Shown in pieces: positions 17,023-25,933 of a stretch of 64,000 bases of DNA (positions within the stretch are counted from its first letter, which is position 1; the number at the start of each line of letters is the position of its first letter). Source of the DNA: CAJMNU01 sp905214855 (lineage in GTDB: Bacteria; Bacillota; Clostridia; Lachnospirales; Lachnospiraceae); contig CALADM010000017.1 in assembly GCA_937890595.1 (NCBI GenBank), positions 38,726 to 102,725 on the forward strand, in the 5' to 3' direction. The notes beneath the pieces were generated by a model that did no database searches, was not told the origin of the DNA, and was given only the letters and a program-made list of their open reading frames with translations. Made by a program: the position numbers and the translations under genes.

Positions 17023-17469
17023 ATGAGAGTAGTGTTGCAGCGTGTCACACATGCAAAAGTGACAGTAGAAGATAAGGTGATCGGTTCTATACAGAAAGGA
17101 TTCCTTATTCTGGTGGGTGTATCCAATACAGATACCAAAAATACAGTGGAGAAGATGGTAGATAAAATCAGTAAACTTCGTATTTTTGAGGATGAAAATG
17201 GAAAAACAAACCTGTCTTTGACAGATGTGGATGGAGAGGTTCTGGTGATCAGCCAATTTACTCTGTATGCGGATTGTCATAAAGGAAACCGTCCAAGTTT
17301 TATACAGGCAGGTGCTCCAGATATGGCAAAGGAATTATATGAGTATATGACAGAACTGTTTGTAAAAAGATTCCCCAAGACAGAACATGGAGAGTTTGGA
17401 GCAGACATGAAAGTGGAACTTTTAAATGATGGACCATTTACTATTATGCTGGATAGTGATACACTGTAG
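17023..17469 (+). CDS. dtd: D-aminoacyl-tRNA deacylase
   Basis: Proofreading enzyme of 148 residues that hydrolyses D-amino acids (and glycine on tRNA-Ala) from mischarged tRNAs. The diagnostic motifs are the N-terminal MRVVLQRVTHAKVTV, SQFTLYADCHKGNRPSF, and near the end the cross-subunit Gly-Pro type motif DGPFTIMLDS. Length is normal for the family. No clear ribosome binding site precedes the ATG, only a purine stretch. In Firmicutes dtd usually sits near relA; here its neighbours are an S1 protein and an aminopeptidase. Confidence 0.96.
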   Translation: MRVVLQRVTHAKVTVEDKVIGSIQKGFLILVGVSNTDTKNTVEKMVDKISKLRIFEDENGKTNLSLTDVDGEVLVISQFTLYADCHKGNRPSFIQAGAPDMAKELYEYMTELFVKRFPKTEHGEFGADMKVELLNDGPFTIMLDSDTL

Positions 17470-17537
17470 ATGCTGGAAATAAAACAGCCCCAAAACCGAA
17501 GGGAAAAAGCAAAAATTTAGGAAAGGAAAAGCTATTT

Positions 17538-17556
17538 AGATGATGGAAGATCATCT
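17538..17556. other. Short inverted repeat upstream of the M18 peptidase
   Basis: AGATGAT-ggaag-ATCATCT, perfect 7-bp arms, 44 nt before the aminopeptidase start. It could be an operator or an mRNA hairpin; no T tract follows, so it is not a terminator. Confidence 0.35.
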
Positions 17557-17599
17557 GATATGTACGCAATAGTGCATATTTTTGATAGCAGAGAAGATA

Positions 17600-19000
17600 A
17601 TGAGCGAGAAAGAAAAGACAGCAGGTCAGAAACTGGAAGACAGCTTATTTTACACAATTCCGAATATTGCAAAAGAAGCACCAGAGCAGATGGAAGAAGC
17701 TGCCGCTTTTTGTGAAGGATACAAGAAGTTTCTGGATGCAGGAAAAACAGAGAGAGAATTTGTTACAGGAGCAATCGCATTGCTGAAAGAGCATGGTTAT
17801 GTACCATTTGAATCAGGAAAAGCATATAAACCGGGCGATAAGGTATATATGGATAACAGAGGAAAAGCCCTGATCGCAACAACGATTGGACAGAAGCCAA
17901 TGGATGAAGGAATCCGTCTGAATATTGCACATATTGACTCTCCAAGACTGGATTTAAAGCCAATGCCGCTGTATGAGAAGGACAATATGGCTCTTTTTAA
18001 AACCCATTATTATGGAGGAATCCGTAAATATCAGTGGACTACCGTTCCGCTTGCAATGCATGGCGTGATCATCAAAAATGATGGAGAGGTTGTAAACCTT
18101 AATATTGGTGAGAATGAAGGCGATCCATTATTCTGCATCACAGATCTTCTTCCGCACCTTTCCAGAGAGCAGAATGAGCGCAGTCTCAAAGATGGTATCA
18201 AGGGTGAAGAACTGAATATCGTAGTTGGTTCTCTTCCATATGTAGACGATCAGGTAAAAGAACCGGTAAAACTTATGGCAATGAAACTGCTTCATGACCG
18301 TTTAGGAATCACAGAGAAAGATTTCCTGAGAGCAGAGGTTGAATTTGTTCCAGCTTACAAAGCAAGTGATATCGGTCTGGATAGAAGTCTGGTAGGTGCA
18401 TATGGTCAGGATGATAAAGTTTGTGCTTATACAGCATTGATGGCTGAAGTTGGAGAGGATGCTCCAACATGGACAACCATGACTGTTTTAGCAGATAAAG
18501 AGGAGATCGGTTCTGCTGGCAATACAGGTCTGAACTCTAATTTTGTAGAGTACTTTATCCAGTATCTGGCTGAATCTGCTAATGTAAATTATAAAGATGT
18601 TCTGGCTAACTCCATCTGTCTCTCCGCAGATGTAAATGCAGCATTTGATCCTACTTTCCCACAGGTTCATGAGCCAAAGAATGCATGTTATCTGAATAAG
18701 GGATGTGTATTGACAAAATATACTGGTGCTGGCGGTAAGAGCGGTACAAATGATGCGAGTGCAGAACTCATGGCAAAAGTGATCAAAATCATGGATGATG
18801 CTGGTGTATATTGGCAGATTGGTGAGTTAGGAGCAGTAGATATGGGAGGCGGCGGCACTGTCGCAAGATATGTGGCTGAGTTCAATATTGATGTAGTGGA
18901 TCTGGGAGTTCCGATTCTTTCCATGCATTCTCCATTTGAGCTGGCTTCTAAGCTGGATATTTATAACACATATAAAGCATTTGCGGCATTTATTAAATAA
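17600..19000 (+). CDS. M18-family aminopeptidase (aspartyl aminopeptidase type)
   Basis: Cytoplasmic di-zinc exopeptidase of 466 residues. The M18 motifs are present: NIAHIDSPRLDLK (first His ligand), the bridging aspartate region YGQDDKVCAYTAL, DKEEIGSAG (catalytic and ligand Glu), and the C-terminal His in ILSMHSPFE. It removes N-terminal residues, typically acidic ones, from peptides. The ATG at 17600 has GAGAAG upstream and is preferred over an in-frame TTG at 17582. It ends just before a terminator at 19074. Confidence 0.93.
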   Translation: MSEKEKTAGQKLEDSLFYTIPNIAKEAPEQMEEAAAFCEGYKKFLDAGKTEREFVTGAIALLKEHGYVPFESGKAYKPGDKVYMDNRGKALIATTIGQKPMDEGIRLNIAHIDSPRLDLKPMPLYEKDNMALFKTHYYGGIRKYQWTTVPLAMHGVIIKNDGEVVNLNIGENEGDPLFCITDLLPHLSREQNERSLKDGIKGEELNIVVGSLPYVDDQVKEPVKLMAMKLLHDRLGITEKDFLRAEVEFVPAYKASDIGLDRSLVGAYGQDDKVCAYTALMAEVGEDAPTWTTMTVLADKEEIGSAGNTGLNSNFVEYFIQYLAESANVNYKDVLANSICLSADVNAAFDPTFPQVHEPKNACYLNKGCVLTKYTGAGGKSGTNDASAELMAKVIKIMDDAGVYWQIGELGAVDMGGGGTVARYVAEFNIDVVDLGVPILSMHSPFELASKLDIYNTYKAFAAFIK

Positions 19001-19024
19001 TGTCTTTGCATAAAAATAAGGGGT

Positions 19025-19107
19025 TTTCAATCCTTGGAAGATGTGGTATAAAATAATATAAAACTGTGAAAGGCAGGGAGATGCTGTACAGCGTCTTCCT
19101 GTTTTTT
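19025..19107 (+). terminator. Terminator after the M18 peptidase, with an embedded promoter-like sequence
   Basis: The hairpin arms lie between 19074 (CAGGGAGATGCTG) and 19101 (CAGCGTCTTCCTG), pairing with two G-U pairs, and are followed by six T residues (19102-19107). Immediately upstream is TTTCAA-16 nt-TATAAA (19025-19052), a promoter-like pair that would place the hairpin in the leader of the next gene, 48 nt before its start. Either a plain terminator or a leader attenuator. Confidence 0.7.
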
Positions 19108-19154
19108 AGAAGAGATTCAGCAATATAGAAAGGTGAAGGGTTAGAAGAAATTTT

Positions 19155-20246
19155 ATGAAGAAATGGATGAAATTCTGTATTTGTGGTATGGCAGCAGCTA
19201 TGTTGATTTCAGGATGTGGAAAGAAGGCAGAAAATAAAGAGACAACAGCAGCAGAATCTACAACAGCAGCAGATACAGCAGGAACAGAGGCAGCAAAAGA
19301 AGAGGTAAAAGGTGACGGTCTTTCTAAAATTGTCACTTTAGGTGAATATAAAGGGCTGGAAGTAGAAAAACCATCTACAGAGGTGACAGATGAGGAACTT
19401 CAGTCTCAGTTGGACAGTATTGTGGCAGCAAATCCAAACAGTGAGGAAGTGACAGATCGCCCTGTTCAGGATGGCGATATTGTAAATCTGACTTATGTAG
19501 GAAAAAAAGAAGATGGCACAGAGTTCGACAGCAATACCGTTGATCTTACGATTGGATCAGGTCAGTTTATCGATGGATTTGAGGAAGGACTGATCGGGGC
19601 AGAACTTGGTTCTGAAGTAACATTGAACCTGACATTTCCGGAAGGATATTTTGAAGAGAGCCTGTCTGGTCAGCCAGCAGTTTTTGACGTTACTATCAAT
19701 AAGATTACTGTAGAGACAGAGGCAACACTTGATGATGCATTTGTGAACCGTATCACAGATGGTGAATATACGACTGCAGATGAATACCGCCAGTTTATCA
19801 AGGACAGCATGACAGAACAGAAAGAAAATATGGCAAAAGAAGATATGTTCTATAATATTCTGGAGCAGATCGCAACAGCCAGTGAATTTGATGTGACAGA
19901 AGCAGATTTAAATGCAAAGAAAGCAGAGATCCAAGATTATTACAATACAATGGCTTCTATGTATGGAATTACAGTGGAGATGATGACAGGAAAGACAACA
20001 GAAGAGATTGAGACTATTGTAAATGACAGTGCAAAGCAGACGATTGAGTGGAATCTGATTCTGAAAGAAGTTGCAAATAAGGAAAATCTGGCTTTGCAGG
20101 ATGAGGACTACGAGGAAATTGCAAAGTCCTATGGCTATGAAACCGCAGAAGAGATGAAGGCAGTGATCCCAGAATCCAATATTGAGGAAGCTCTTCTGAT
20201 CGATAAGGTAAGTCCAGTTCTGATCGAGTATGCAGTGGTCAAATAA
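19155..20246 (+). CDS. Lipoprotein with FKBP-type prolyl isomerase and trigger-factor C-terminal domains
   Basis: Protein of 363 residues. A signal peptide ends in the lipobox LISGC, followed by a Glu/Thr/Ala-rich linker. Residues about 95-180 form an FKBP-like domain (DGDIVNLTYVGKKEDGTEFD, FIDGFEEGLIGAE, FPEGYFE), and the rest is helical like the chaperone arms of trigger factor. So it resembles trigger factor without the ribosome-binding domain, placed outside the membrane, where it probably folds secreted proteins, a job done by PrsA in many Firmicutes. Role is inferred from domains. Confidence 0.9.
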   Translation: MKKWMKFCICGMAAAMLISGCGKKAENKETTAAESTTAADTAGTEAAKEEVKGDGLSKIVTLGEYKGLEVEKPSTEVTDEELQSQLDSIVAANPNSEEVTDRPVQDGDIVNLTYVGKKEDGTEFDSNTVDLTIGSGQFIDGFEEGLIGAELGSEVTLNLTFPEGYFEESLSGQPAVFDVTINKITVETEATLDDAFVNRITDGEYTTADEYRQFIKDSMTEQKENMAKEDMFYNILEQIATASEFDVTEADLNAKKAEIQDYYNTMASMYGITVEMMTGKTTEEIETIVNDSAKQTIEWNLILKEVANKENLALQDEDYEEIAKSYGYETAEEMKAVIPESNIEEALLIDKVSPVLIEYAVVK

Positions 20247-20341
20247 AAACGAACATAGAACCAAACACAGAATGAGTTTTGGAATGAAATAAAAAATGAA
20301 GTACAAAACAATAAAAATATTCTCAAAGGAGGAATCGGAAA

Positions 20342-20929
20342 ATGCAGTTATTAGAAGAGCGCATCCGCAAGGATGGCGTGGTAAGAGCAGGAAATGTACT
20401 GAAAGTAGACCGCTTTTTAAATCACCAGATGGATATTAAACTTTTTGTCGAGATTGGAAAAGAGTTTAAGAAACGTTTTGCAGATGTGGAGGTCAACAAA
20501 ATCTTGACAATTGAGGCATCTGGCATCGGTATTGCATGTATTGTAGCACAGTATTTTGATGTACCTGTAGTTTTTGCAAAAAAGACACAGACAAAGAACA
20601 TAGCCGGAGATGTGTATACGACAAAGGTAGAGTCTTTTACACATGGACGAGTATATGACATTATCGTATCAAAAGAATTCCTTGGAAAAGGAGATAAGGT
20701 TCTTTTGATCGATGATTTCCTTGCCAATGGAAAAGCTCTTGAAGGACTGGCAAAACTGGTAAAAGATTCTGGTGCGGAACTGGTGGGCGCTGGTATTGTG
20801 ATCGAAAAAGGTTTCCAGCAGGGCGGAGATCTGCTTCGCAAGGAAGGCGTGCGCTTAGAGTCCCTTGCGATCGTGGACAGCATGAACGATGAGACAGGTG
20901 AGATTGTATTTCGTGGAGATAACGAATGA
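20342..20929 (+). CDS. xpt: Xanthine phosphoribosyltransferase
   Basis: Converts xanthine and PRPP to XMP in purine salvage; 195 residues, normal for the family. The PRPP loop VLLIDDFLANGKA and the N-terminal MQLLEERIRKDGVV are diagnostic. AAAGGAGG lies 9 nt before the ATG. In Bacillus the gene is controlled by a guanine riboswitch, but only 95 nt separate it from the preceding lipoprotein gene and no riboswitch-like fold is visible there. Its stop overlaps the start of the next gene (ATGA), so the two are translationally coupled. Confidence 0.96.
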   Translation: MQLLEERIRKDGVVRAGNVLKVDRFLNHQMDIKLFVEIGKEFKKRFADVEVNKILTIEASGIGIACIVAQYFDVPVVFAKKTQTKNIAGDVYTTKVESFTHGRVYDIIVSKEFLGKGDKVLLIDDFLANGKALEGLAKLVKDSGAELVGAGIVIEKGFQQGGDLLRKEGVRLESLAIVDSMNDETGEIVFRGDNE

Positions 20930-21714
20930 GAAAGAAAGCATTATTTTTTGATGTAGATGGAACTTTGCTGAGTGAGATCACTCATAAAGTTCCCCAAAGT
21001 GCTTTGTGTGCGATCCAGAAAGCAAGAGCGTGTGGACACATGACATTTGTGAATTCAGGGAGAGAGACCTGTATCCTGAATGAGATCCGCAGTATGATCG
21101 ATATGGACGGATATCTTTGCGGATGTGGAACTCAGTTGATCGTACATGGAGAGACGGTATACGAACATAGACTTTCACCTGAAATCTGCCATTTTGTGGC
21201 AGAGTGTGCCAAAAAGTATGATGTCTGTGCTGTATTGGAAGCACAGGATTGCTTTTTCTTCCCCGAAAGCCCATGCAGAATAGAAAAAGTGGAGACAGTA
21301 AGGGCTTCCATCACAAGACAAAATCCAAATGCAGTGCGTAATATCACAGATCAGTCTGTATTTGACAAATTTTGTGTCTGGGTTGATGAAAAGAGTGATA
21401 TGTCTGGTTTCAGAAAAGAAATTGAAACACTGTTTACTGTGATCGACCGTGGGAATGGCATGTTTGAATGTGTGCCGTTAGGTCACTCCAAAGCGACTGC
21501 GATTGACAGGATTTTGGAGATGTATCAGATCAGACGGGAAGATGCATATGTGTTTGGCGACAGCACAAATGATCTGGCAATGTTTGAGGCAGTGCCAAAT
21601 GCGATCTTGATGGGAAAACATGATAAGGAATTAGAGCCATATGCCTCATTTATCACAAAAGATGTGGAAGATGATGGTGTAGCATATGCGATGGAGCAGC
21701 TTGGCATCATTTAA
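20926..21714 (+). CDS. Cof-type HAD-superfamily phosphatase
   Basis: Protein of 262 residues of the HAD IIB (Cof) subfamily: nucleophile motif FFDVDGTLL near the N-terminus, VNSGR as motif II, and the C-terminal GHSKATAI and FGDSTNDLAMF motifs. Family members dephosphorylate sugar phosphates, FMN or thiamine intermediates. It overlaps xpt by 4 nt, so it may handle a purine-related phosphate, but this is inference only. A strong terminator follows. Confidence 0.92.
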   Translation: MRKKALFFDVDGTLLSEITHKVPQSALCAIQKARACGHMTFVNSGRETCILNEIRSMIDMDGYLCGCGTQLIVHGETVYEHRLSPEICHFVAECAKKYDVCAVLEAQDCFFFPESPCRIEKVETVRASITRQNPNAVRNITDQSVFDKFCVWVDEKSDMSGFRKEIETLFTVIDRGNGMFECVPLGHSKATAIDRILEMYQIRREDAYVFGDSTNDLAMFEAVPNAILMGKHDKELEPYASFITKDVEDDGVAYAMEQLGII

Positions 21715-21729
21715 AGATTGTTTTTAAAG

Positions 21730-21789
21730 AAACTGCTGTACAGAGAAGGGGAAAAGTTGATTTCCTGCTATTCTGTACAGCAGTTTTTT
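21730..21789 (+). terminator. Terminator of the xpt-HAD operon
   Basis: Perfect 15-bp arms (21730-21744 and 21772-21786, core CTGCTGTACAG) run into six T residues. Confidence 0.92.
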
Positions 21790-21836
21790 AATACATTGTT
21801 TTCTTTTTCTTATTCTTTTGTTACCCATTAGAATCT

Positions 21837-22400
21837 TTATGGTTTGTCATGGGGAGTAGTCATAGAGCGAATGTTTTCTTTTGAACTAAAAGTGGTATTT
21901 GTCACACCATTTTCTTTATTTTGTGTGACAGTCAGTTCAAAATCATGAATCTCAGGTGTGGCATCAGGGGTATCAGGAGTCACATCGAATGAAACATGAA
22001 TAACATTTTCCTTTAAAATAAGGTCATCTTCTGGTCGGTAAGTGGCAAACACACTAGAAGCAAGAATAACCGTATGAACCACATCGTTCTGGTCTACGAT
22101 AAATAAGGTGGAAGAAGAACCGTTTTTTTGATTTTGAGCAATCGCAGCGAAAAGGATGGGGGCGGTTGTCTCATCTCCCAAAACAGAATCAAGCAGAATA
22201 AAGTCTGGATATATTTCGGAGAAGTTCTTTATAAAGTCTTGTTCCCATTCTTCTATATTTTCCTGAATTGGAGCAGAGGAAGAGGCAGGGGAACTGGATT
22301 GTACAGAACTTGGGGAATTACAGGCATATAAAAAAGAAGAGATACAAAGTATTCCAAGAGAAAATGGTAAGGTTTTGTGGAACTGCTTGAGATGCTTCAT
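21837..22400 (-). CDS. Small lipoprotein of unknown function
   Basis: Protein of 187 residues with a signal peptide ending in the lipobox FLYAC at residues 23-27, then a Ser/Pro-rich linker and a mostly beta-rich domain of about 140 residues without a family I recognise. It is on the minus strand, convergent with the xpt-HAD operon and divergent from the cell-wall-binding protein. GAGG precedes the start. Expressed at the cell surface if functional. Confidence 0.7.
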   Translation of the reverse strand: MKHLKQFHKTLPFSLGILCISSFLYACNSPSSVQSSSPASSSAPIQENIEEWEQDFIKNFSEIYPDFILLDSVLGDETTAPILFAAIAQNQKNGSSSTLFIVDQNDVVHTVILASSVFATYRPEDDLILKENVIHVSFDVTPDTPDATPEIHDFELTVTQNKENGVTNTTFSSKENIRSMTTPHDKP

Positions 22401-22495
22401 AGAAAGACCTCCTTTTTGCTTTATTGTACCATAGATTTATATAGAGAGATAGTAGCTGTAAATTAAGAAAAACATAAAAAGGTTTTCAGTGTGTT

Positions 22496-22504
22496 TGCTA
22501 TAAT
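22496..22504 (+). promoter_or_regulatory. Extended -10 promoter of the cell-wall-binding protein gene
   Basis: TGC-TATAAT about 108 nt upstream of the gene start; no clear -35 box at the usual distance, as expected for an extended -10 promoter. Confidence 0.5.
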
Positions 22505-22611
22505 GTACTAAAAATAGGTTGTAAAAATTGCGATAAAGCGTGACAATGAATGTATAGTGATTGGAAATGATTCTTTCATGGAGAGGAATTTACAACTAAG
22601 GAGGTGGCTGA

Positions 22612-24027
22612 ATGCGTAAAAAGGAAAAACAGGTACTGATAGGTGCAGCAGTTTTGTTTGCCTGTGTACAGATCCCTAATACATATGCAGCAGAAAAGAT
22701 TGATATGGTTCGGATTGTAATTGAAGATGTAGGGGATGTGGGGGTTGGAAGTTCCATTGGTGAGGTATTTGTCAGTGAGAATGATACAAGGTTTGAAATA
22801 AACAATGCCCAGTTTTTAAATGATACTGAGAAGTGGAGAGGTGGAGATATACCAAGAATTCAGATCGATCTGACAGCAGAGGATGGATATGTATTTTCCC
22901 ATAGGGGAGCAGATCATTTTACTATTGGGGGAAAGGACGTTGTATTCAAAAGGGCTTCTATCTATGATAATGGGGAGAGGATGATCCTTGAGGCAGTTTT
23001 GCCTCGTCTGGAAGGACGTGTGAATCAGGTATCTGGAGTACAATGGGATGGATATACAGCAAACTGGGACGAAGATAGTTTGGCAGACCGATATGAAATT
23101 TGGCTGTATCGCAATAATGAAGTAAAAAATAAGGTAAAAACAGAAGAAAACAGTTATGACTTTTCTGGAAAGATGACTCAAAAAGGAAATTATAAGTTTC
23201 GTGTCCGCAGCCTGTCAGATAGGATAGAGGGGGATTGGTCTGATTTTTCAGATACCTATTATCTGACAGCGGAGGAAGCGGAAGAAAACAGAGATGATCC
23301 ATTTGATCTTGGCAATGGACCAATGGGAGATGAGGAACTATTTTCTGGCAATGGACCTGCGGGCGGCAATAAGAATCCGATAGGAGGAAATGGACCTGCG
23401 GGGGGTAATCCTGTTTCTGGCAGCAATCATCCATATGGAAATCATGCTATGGGATATGGCAGCAATGGAAATGATCTTGTTACAGAGGGATGGGTGATGG
23501 GTCAAAGAGGCTGGTGGTATCGCTATTCCAATGGCTCTTTCCCTAGAAACTGTTGGAGAGAGATCAAGGGAAGGATGTATCATTTTGATGAAAATGGATA
23601 CCTTATGACCGGATGGCAGGAGGCATGGGATGGCTGGCATTATATTCTTCCTCAGGGAGAAGTAGCAGTGGGCTGGCAGTACATCAATGATCTTTGGTAT
23701 TATCTGGATGAGACAGGCGTGATGCAGACTGGCTGGCAAAAGATTGGGGAGAACTGGTATTATCTGAATGAAAATGGTGTAATGCAGACTGGCTGGCAGA
23801 AATTAAATGGAAACTGGTATTACTTAAATGGTAATGGTATGATGCTGACAGGATTCCAGAATATCAATGAAGTGTGGTATTATTTTGATGAAACAGGCGT
23901 GATGCAGACTGGTTGGCAGAAAGTAGGAAAAGATTGGTATTATATGGATGCCACAGGAGCAAGAGTGCAGGGAGTGTGGACTCCGGATGGCAAGTTTCTT
24001 GGAGAAAATGGTGCTATGATTCGATAA
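22612..24027 (+). CDS. Secreted cell-wall-binding repeat protein
   Basis: Protein of 471 residues. Signal peptide about 1-25 (ends TYAA), an uncharacterised N-terminal domain of about 120 residues, a fibronectin III-like segment at about 140-220 (VQWDGYTANWD ... RYEIWLYRNN), a Gly/Asn-rich linker with repeats of GNGPAGGN, then about seven choline-binding-like repeats (GWQKIGENWYYLNENG pattern, 20 residues each) from about residue 292 to the end. Such repeats bind choline or other wall polymers non-covalently. It lacks a recognisable catalytic domain. AAGGAGGTGGCTG precedes the ATG. Probably an adhesin-like surface protein. Confidence 0.9.
   Translation: MRKKEKQVLIGAAVLFACVQIPNTYAAEKIDMVRIVIEDVGDVGVGSSIGEVFVSENDTRFEINNAQFLNDTEKWRGGDIPRIQIDLTAEDGYVFSHRGADHFTIGGKDVVFKRASIYDNGERMILEAVLPRLEGRVNQVSGVQWDGYTANWDEDSLADRYEIWLYRNNEVKNKVKTEENSYDFSGKMTQKGNYKFRVRSLSDRIEGDWSDFSDTYYLTAEEAEENRDDPFDLGNGPMGDEELFSGNGPAGGNKNPIGGNGPAGGNPVSGSNHPYGNHAMGYGSNGNDLVTEGWVMGQRGWWYRYSNGSFPRNCWREIKGRMYHFDENGYLMTGWQEAWDGWHYILPQGEVAVGWQYINDLWYYLDETGVMQTGWQKIGENWYYLNENGVMQTGWQKLNGNWYYLNGNGMMLTGFQNINEVWYYFDETGVMQTGWQKVGKDWYYMDATGARVQGVWTPDGKFLGENGAMIR
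23642..23960 (+). repeat. 60-bp tandem repeats encoding wall-binding modules
   Basis: Five consecutive units of exactly 60 nt (20 residues, core TGWQ...WYYL...NG) with strong DNA-level similarity: ATGCAGACTGGCTGGCA recurs at 23722 and 23782. Near-identity suggests recent duplication or gene conversion, so copy number may vary between strains. Confidence 0.85.
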
Positions 24028-24158
24028 AAAAATGCCTATTCTAAAAAAAAGAAGTATGGTATAATTTGTACAATAAGCGACAAGGTTAAAAACAGTAAGA
24101 GAAGTTATACTGGTAACTAGTAAAAAAACAAATATAATATAAGGAGGAATGGGGGATC

Positions 24159-25775
24159 ATGCTGACATTAAATTTAAAAGAGCTTGAGAACCGTGCAGAG
24201 TGGGAAAAAGCAGGAGTGAAGGTTCCGGGCTTTGATATGGCAAAGATGATTGAGGACACAAAGGAGAATCCTGTATGGCTGCATTTTGGATCTGGAAACA
24301 TTTTTAGAGGTTTCATTGCAAAACTACAGCAGCAGCTTTTGGAGAAAGGTGAGACAACACAGGGAATCATTGCAGGAGAGACATTCGATTTTGATATTAT
24401 CAATAAGATCTATGCACCACATGACAATCTGAGCATCTTAGTAGGTTTAAAGCCGGATGGAAGTATGGACAAGGAGATCATTGCAAGCATTGCTGAGGGT
24501 GTCAAAGCAGATACCAGTGATCCAGTTCAGATCGCAAGACTGAAAGAGATTTTCAGAAATCCAAGTCTTCAGATGGTCAGCTTTACCATTACAGAAAAGG
24601 GTTATGCATTAAATGACATGAGCGGCAATCTCTCTGGTCTTGTACAGGCTGATATCCAGAATGGTCCAGAACAGGCAAAACATGCAGTGAGTGTTGTGAC
24701 AGGTCTTTTGTATGAGCGTTATCAGAATGGTGCAGCTCCGATCGCTATGGTGAGCATGGACAACTGTAGCCATAATGGTGAGAAATTAAGAAATTCTGTT
24801 ATCACAATTGCAAAAGCATGGGTAGAGAATGGAAAGATGGAAGAAGGATTCTTGGCTTATGTAGAGGATGAAAACCGTGTATCTTTCCCATGGAGTATGA
24901 TCGATAAGATCACACCAAGACCAGCTAAAGAGGTAGAAGAAGTTCTTACAGAGGCTGGAATTCAGGATATGGCTCCGATCGTGACAAGCAGAAATACATT
25001 TATCGCACCGTTTGTCAATGCAGAGATCCCACAGTATCTGGTAGTGGAAGATCGTTTCCCGAATGGAAGACCGAAACTGGAAGCTGCAGGTGTTTATATG
25101 ACAGACCGTGATACCGTAAATAAGACAGAGAAAATGAAAGTTACCACCTGTCTGAATCCTTTGCATACAGCACTTGCAGTATATGGCTGTCTGCTGGGAT
25201 ATAAGAGTATCGCAGCTGAGATGAAAGATGAGCAGTTGGTGAAACTGATTGAGAAGATCGGTTATGTAGAGGGTATGCCGGTTGTTGTAAATCCGGGTAT
25301 TCTGGATCCTATGGATTTTATCCATGAAGTTATTGATATGAGACTTCCAAATCCATTTATCCCAGATGCACCACAGAGAATCGCTACAGATACAAGCCAG
25401 AAAGTTCCGGTTCGTTTTGGCGAGACCATTAAGTCCTACATTGCAAGAGAGGATCTGGATGTGACATCCTTAACATATATTCCTCTGGCGATCGCAGGAT
25501 GGTGCCGTTATCTGCTTGGTGTGGATGATGCATGTGAAGAGATGGAAGTCAGCAGTGATCCAATGCTTCCTGAGTTAAAGAAAGCGTTGGAGGGCGTGAC
25601 AGTAGGCAATCCAGACAGTTGTGGAGATGCTTTGAAACCAATCCTTTCCAATCCGGTATTGTTTACAGTAGATCTTTATGAGATTGGTTTGGGAGAAAAA
25701 GTAGAAGGCATGTTCAAAGAGATGTTAGCTGGAAAAGGTGCTGTGAGAGCAACTTTAGTAAAATATCTTGGATAA
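24159..25775 (+). CDS. Mannitol dehydrogenase family oxidoreductase (D-mannonate/fructuronate type)
   Basis: NAD-dependent polyol/uronate oxidoreductase of 538 residues. The N-terminal Rossmann segment holds WLHFGSGNIFRGFIA, and the catalytic lysine motif of polyol-specific long-chain dehydrogenases is seen in KVTTCLNPLHTALA. The family covers mannitol 2-dehydrogenase, tagaturonate reductase and fructuronate reductase (UxuB); length and divergence fit the fructuronate reductase group best but no uxuA or uxaC gene is next to it. AAGGAGG lies 11 nt before ATG. A TGG-TATAAT extended -10 sits at 24057-24065. Confidence 0.85.
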   Translation: MLTLNLKELENRAEWEKAGVKVPGFDMAKMIEDTKENPVWLHFGSGNIFRGFIAKLQQQLLEKGETTQGIIAGETFDFDIINKIYAPHDNLSILVGLKPDGSMDKEIIASIAEGVKADTSDPVQIARLKEIFRNPSLQMVSFTITEKGYALNDMSGNLSGLVQADIQNGPEQAKHAVSVVTGLLYERYQNGAAPIAMVSMDNCSHNGEKLRNSVITIAKAWVENGKMEEGFLAYVEDENRVSFPWSMIDKITPRPAKEVEEVLTEAGIQDMAPIVTSRNTFIAPFVNAEIPQYLVVEDRFPNGRPKLEAAGVYMTDRDTVNKTEKMKVTTCLNPLHTALAVYGCLLGYKSIAAEMKDEQLVKLIEKIGYVEGMPVVVNPGILDPMDFIHEVIDMRLPNPFIPDAPQRIATDTSQKVPVRFGETIKSYIAREDLDVTSLTYIPLAIAGWCRYLLGVDDACEEMEVSSDPMLPELKKALEGVTVGNPDSCGDALKPILSNPVLFTVDLYEIGLGEKVEGMFKEMLAGKGAVRATLVKYLG

Positions 25776-25807
25776 TATGATAGTAAAATAGCAATTTGTT
25801 GAAAGAA

Positions 25808-25849
25808 AAGCCCTGTTTTACAGTTTTGTGTAGCTGTAAAACAGGGCTT
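25808..25849. terminator. Bidirectional terminator between convergent genes
   Basis: Perfect 16-bp arms (25808-25823 and 25834-25849; AAGCCCTGTTTTACAG and complement) with a 10-nt loop. T-rich sequence follows on the minus strand and a weaker one on the plus strand, serving both the dehydrogenase and the GH3 gene. Confidence 0.85.
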
Positions 25850-25933
25850 ATGCTATCTTTTGTTTTATATGGTTTTTATGAATTTTTTGTCTTCAGCATT
25901 ATTTCATCTTATATTTGATGAAAGGAGATTCTT

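Noticed and set aside
20247..20341. Guanine riboswitch upstream of xpt
   Set aside because: Only 95 nt of non-coding sequence, no conserved purine-riboswitch core and no terminator found there.
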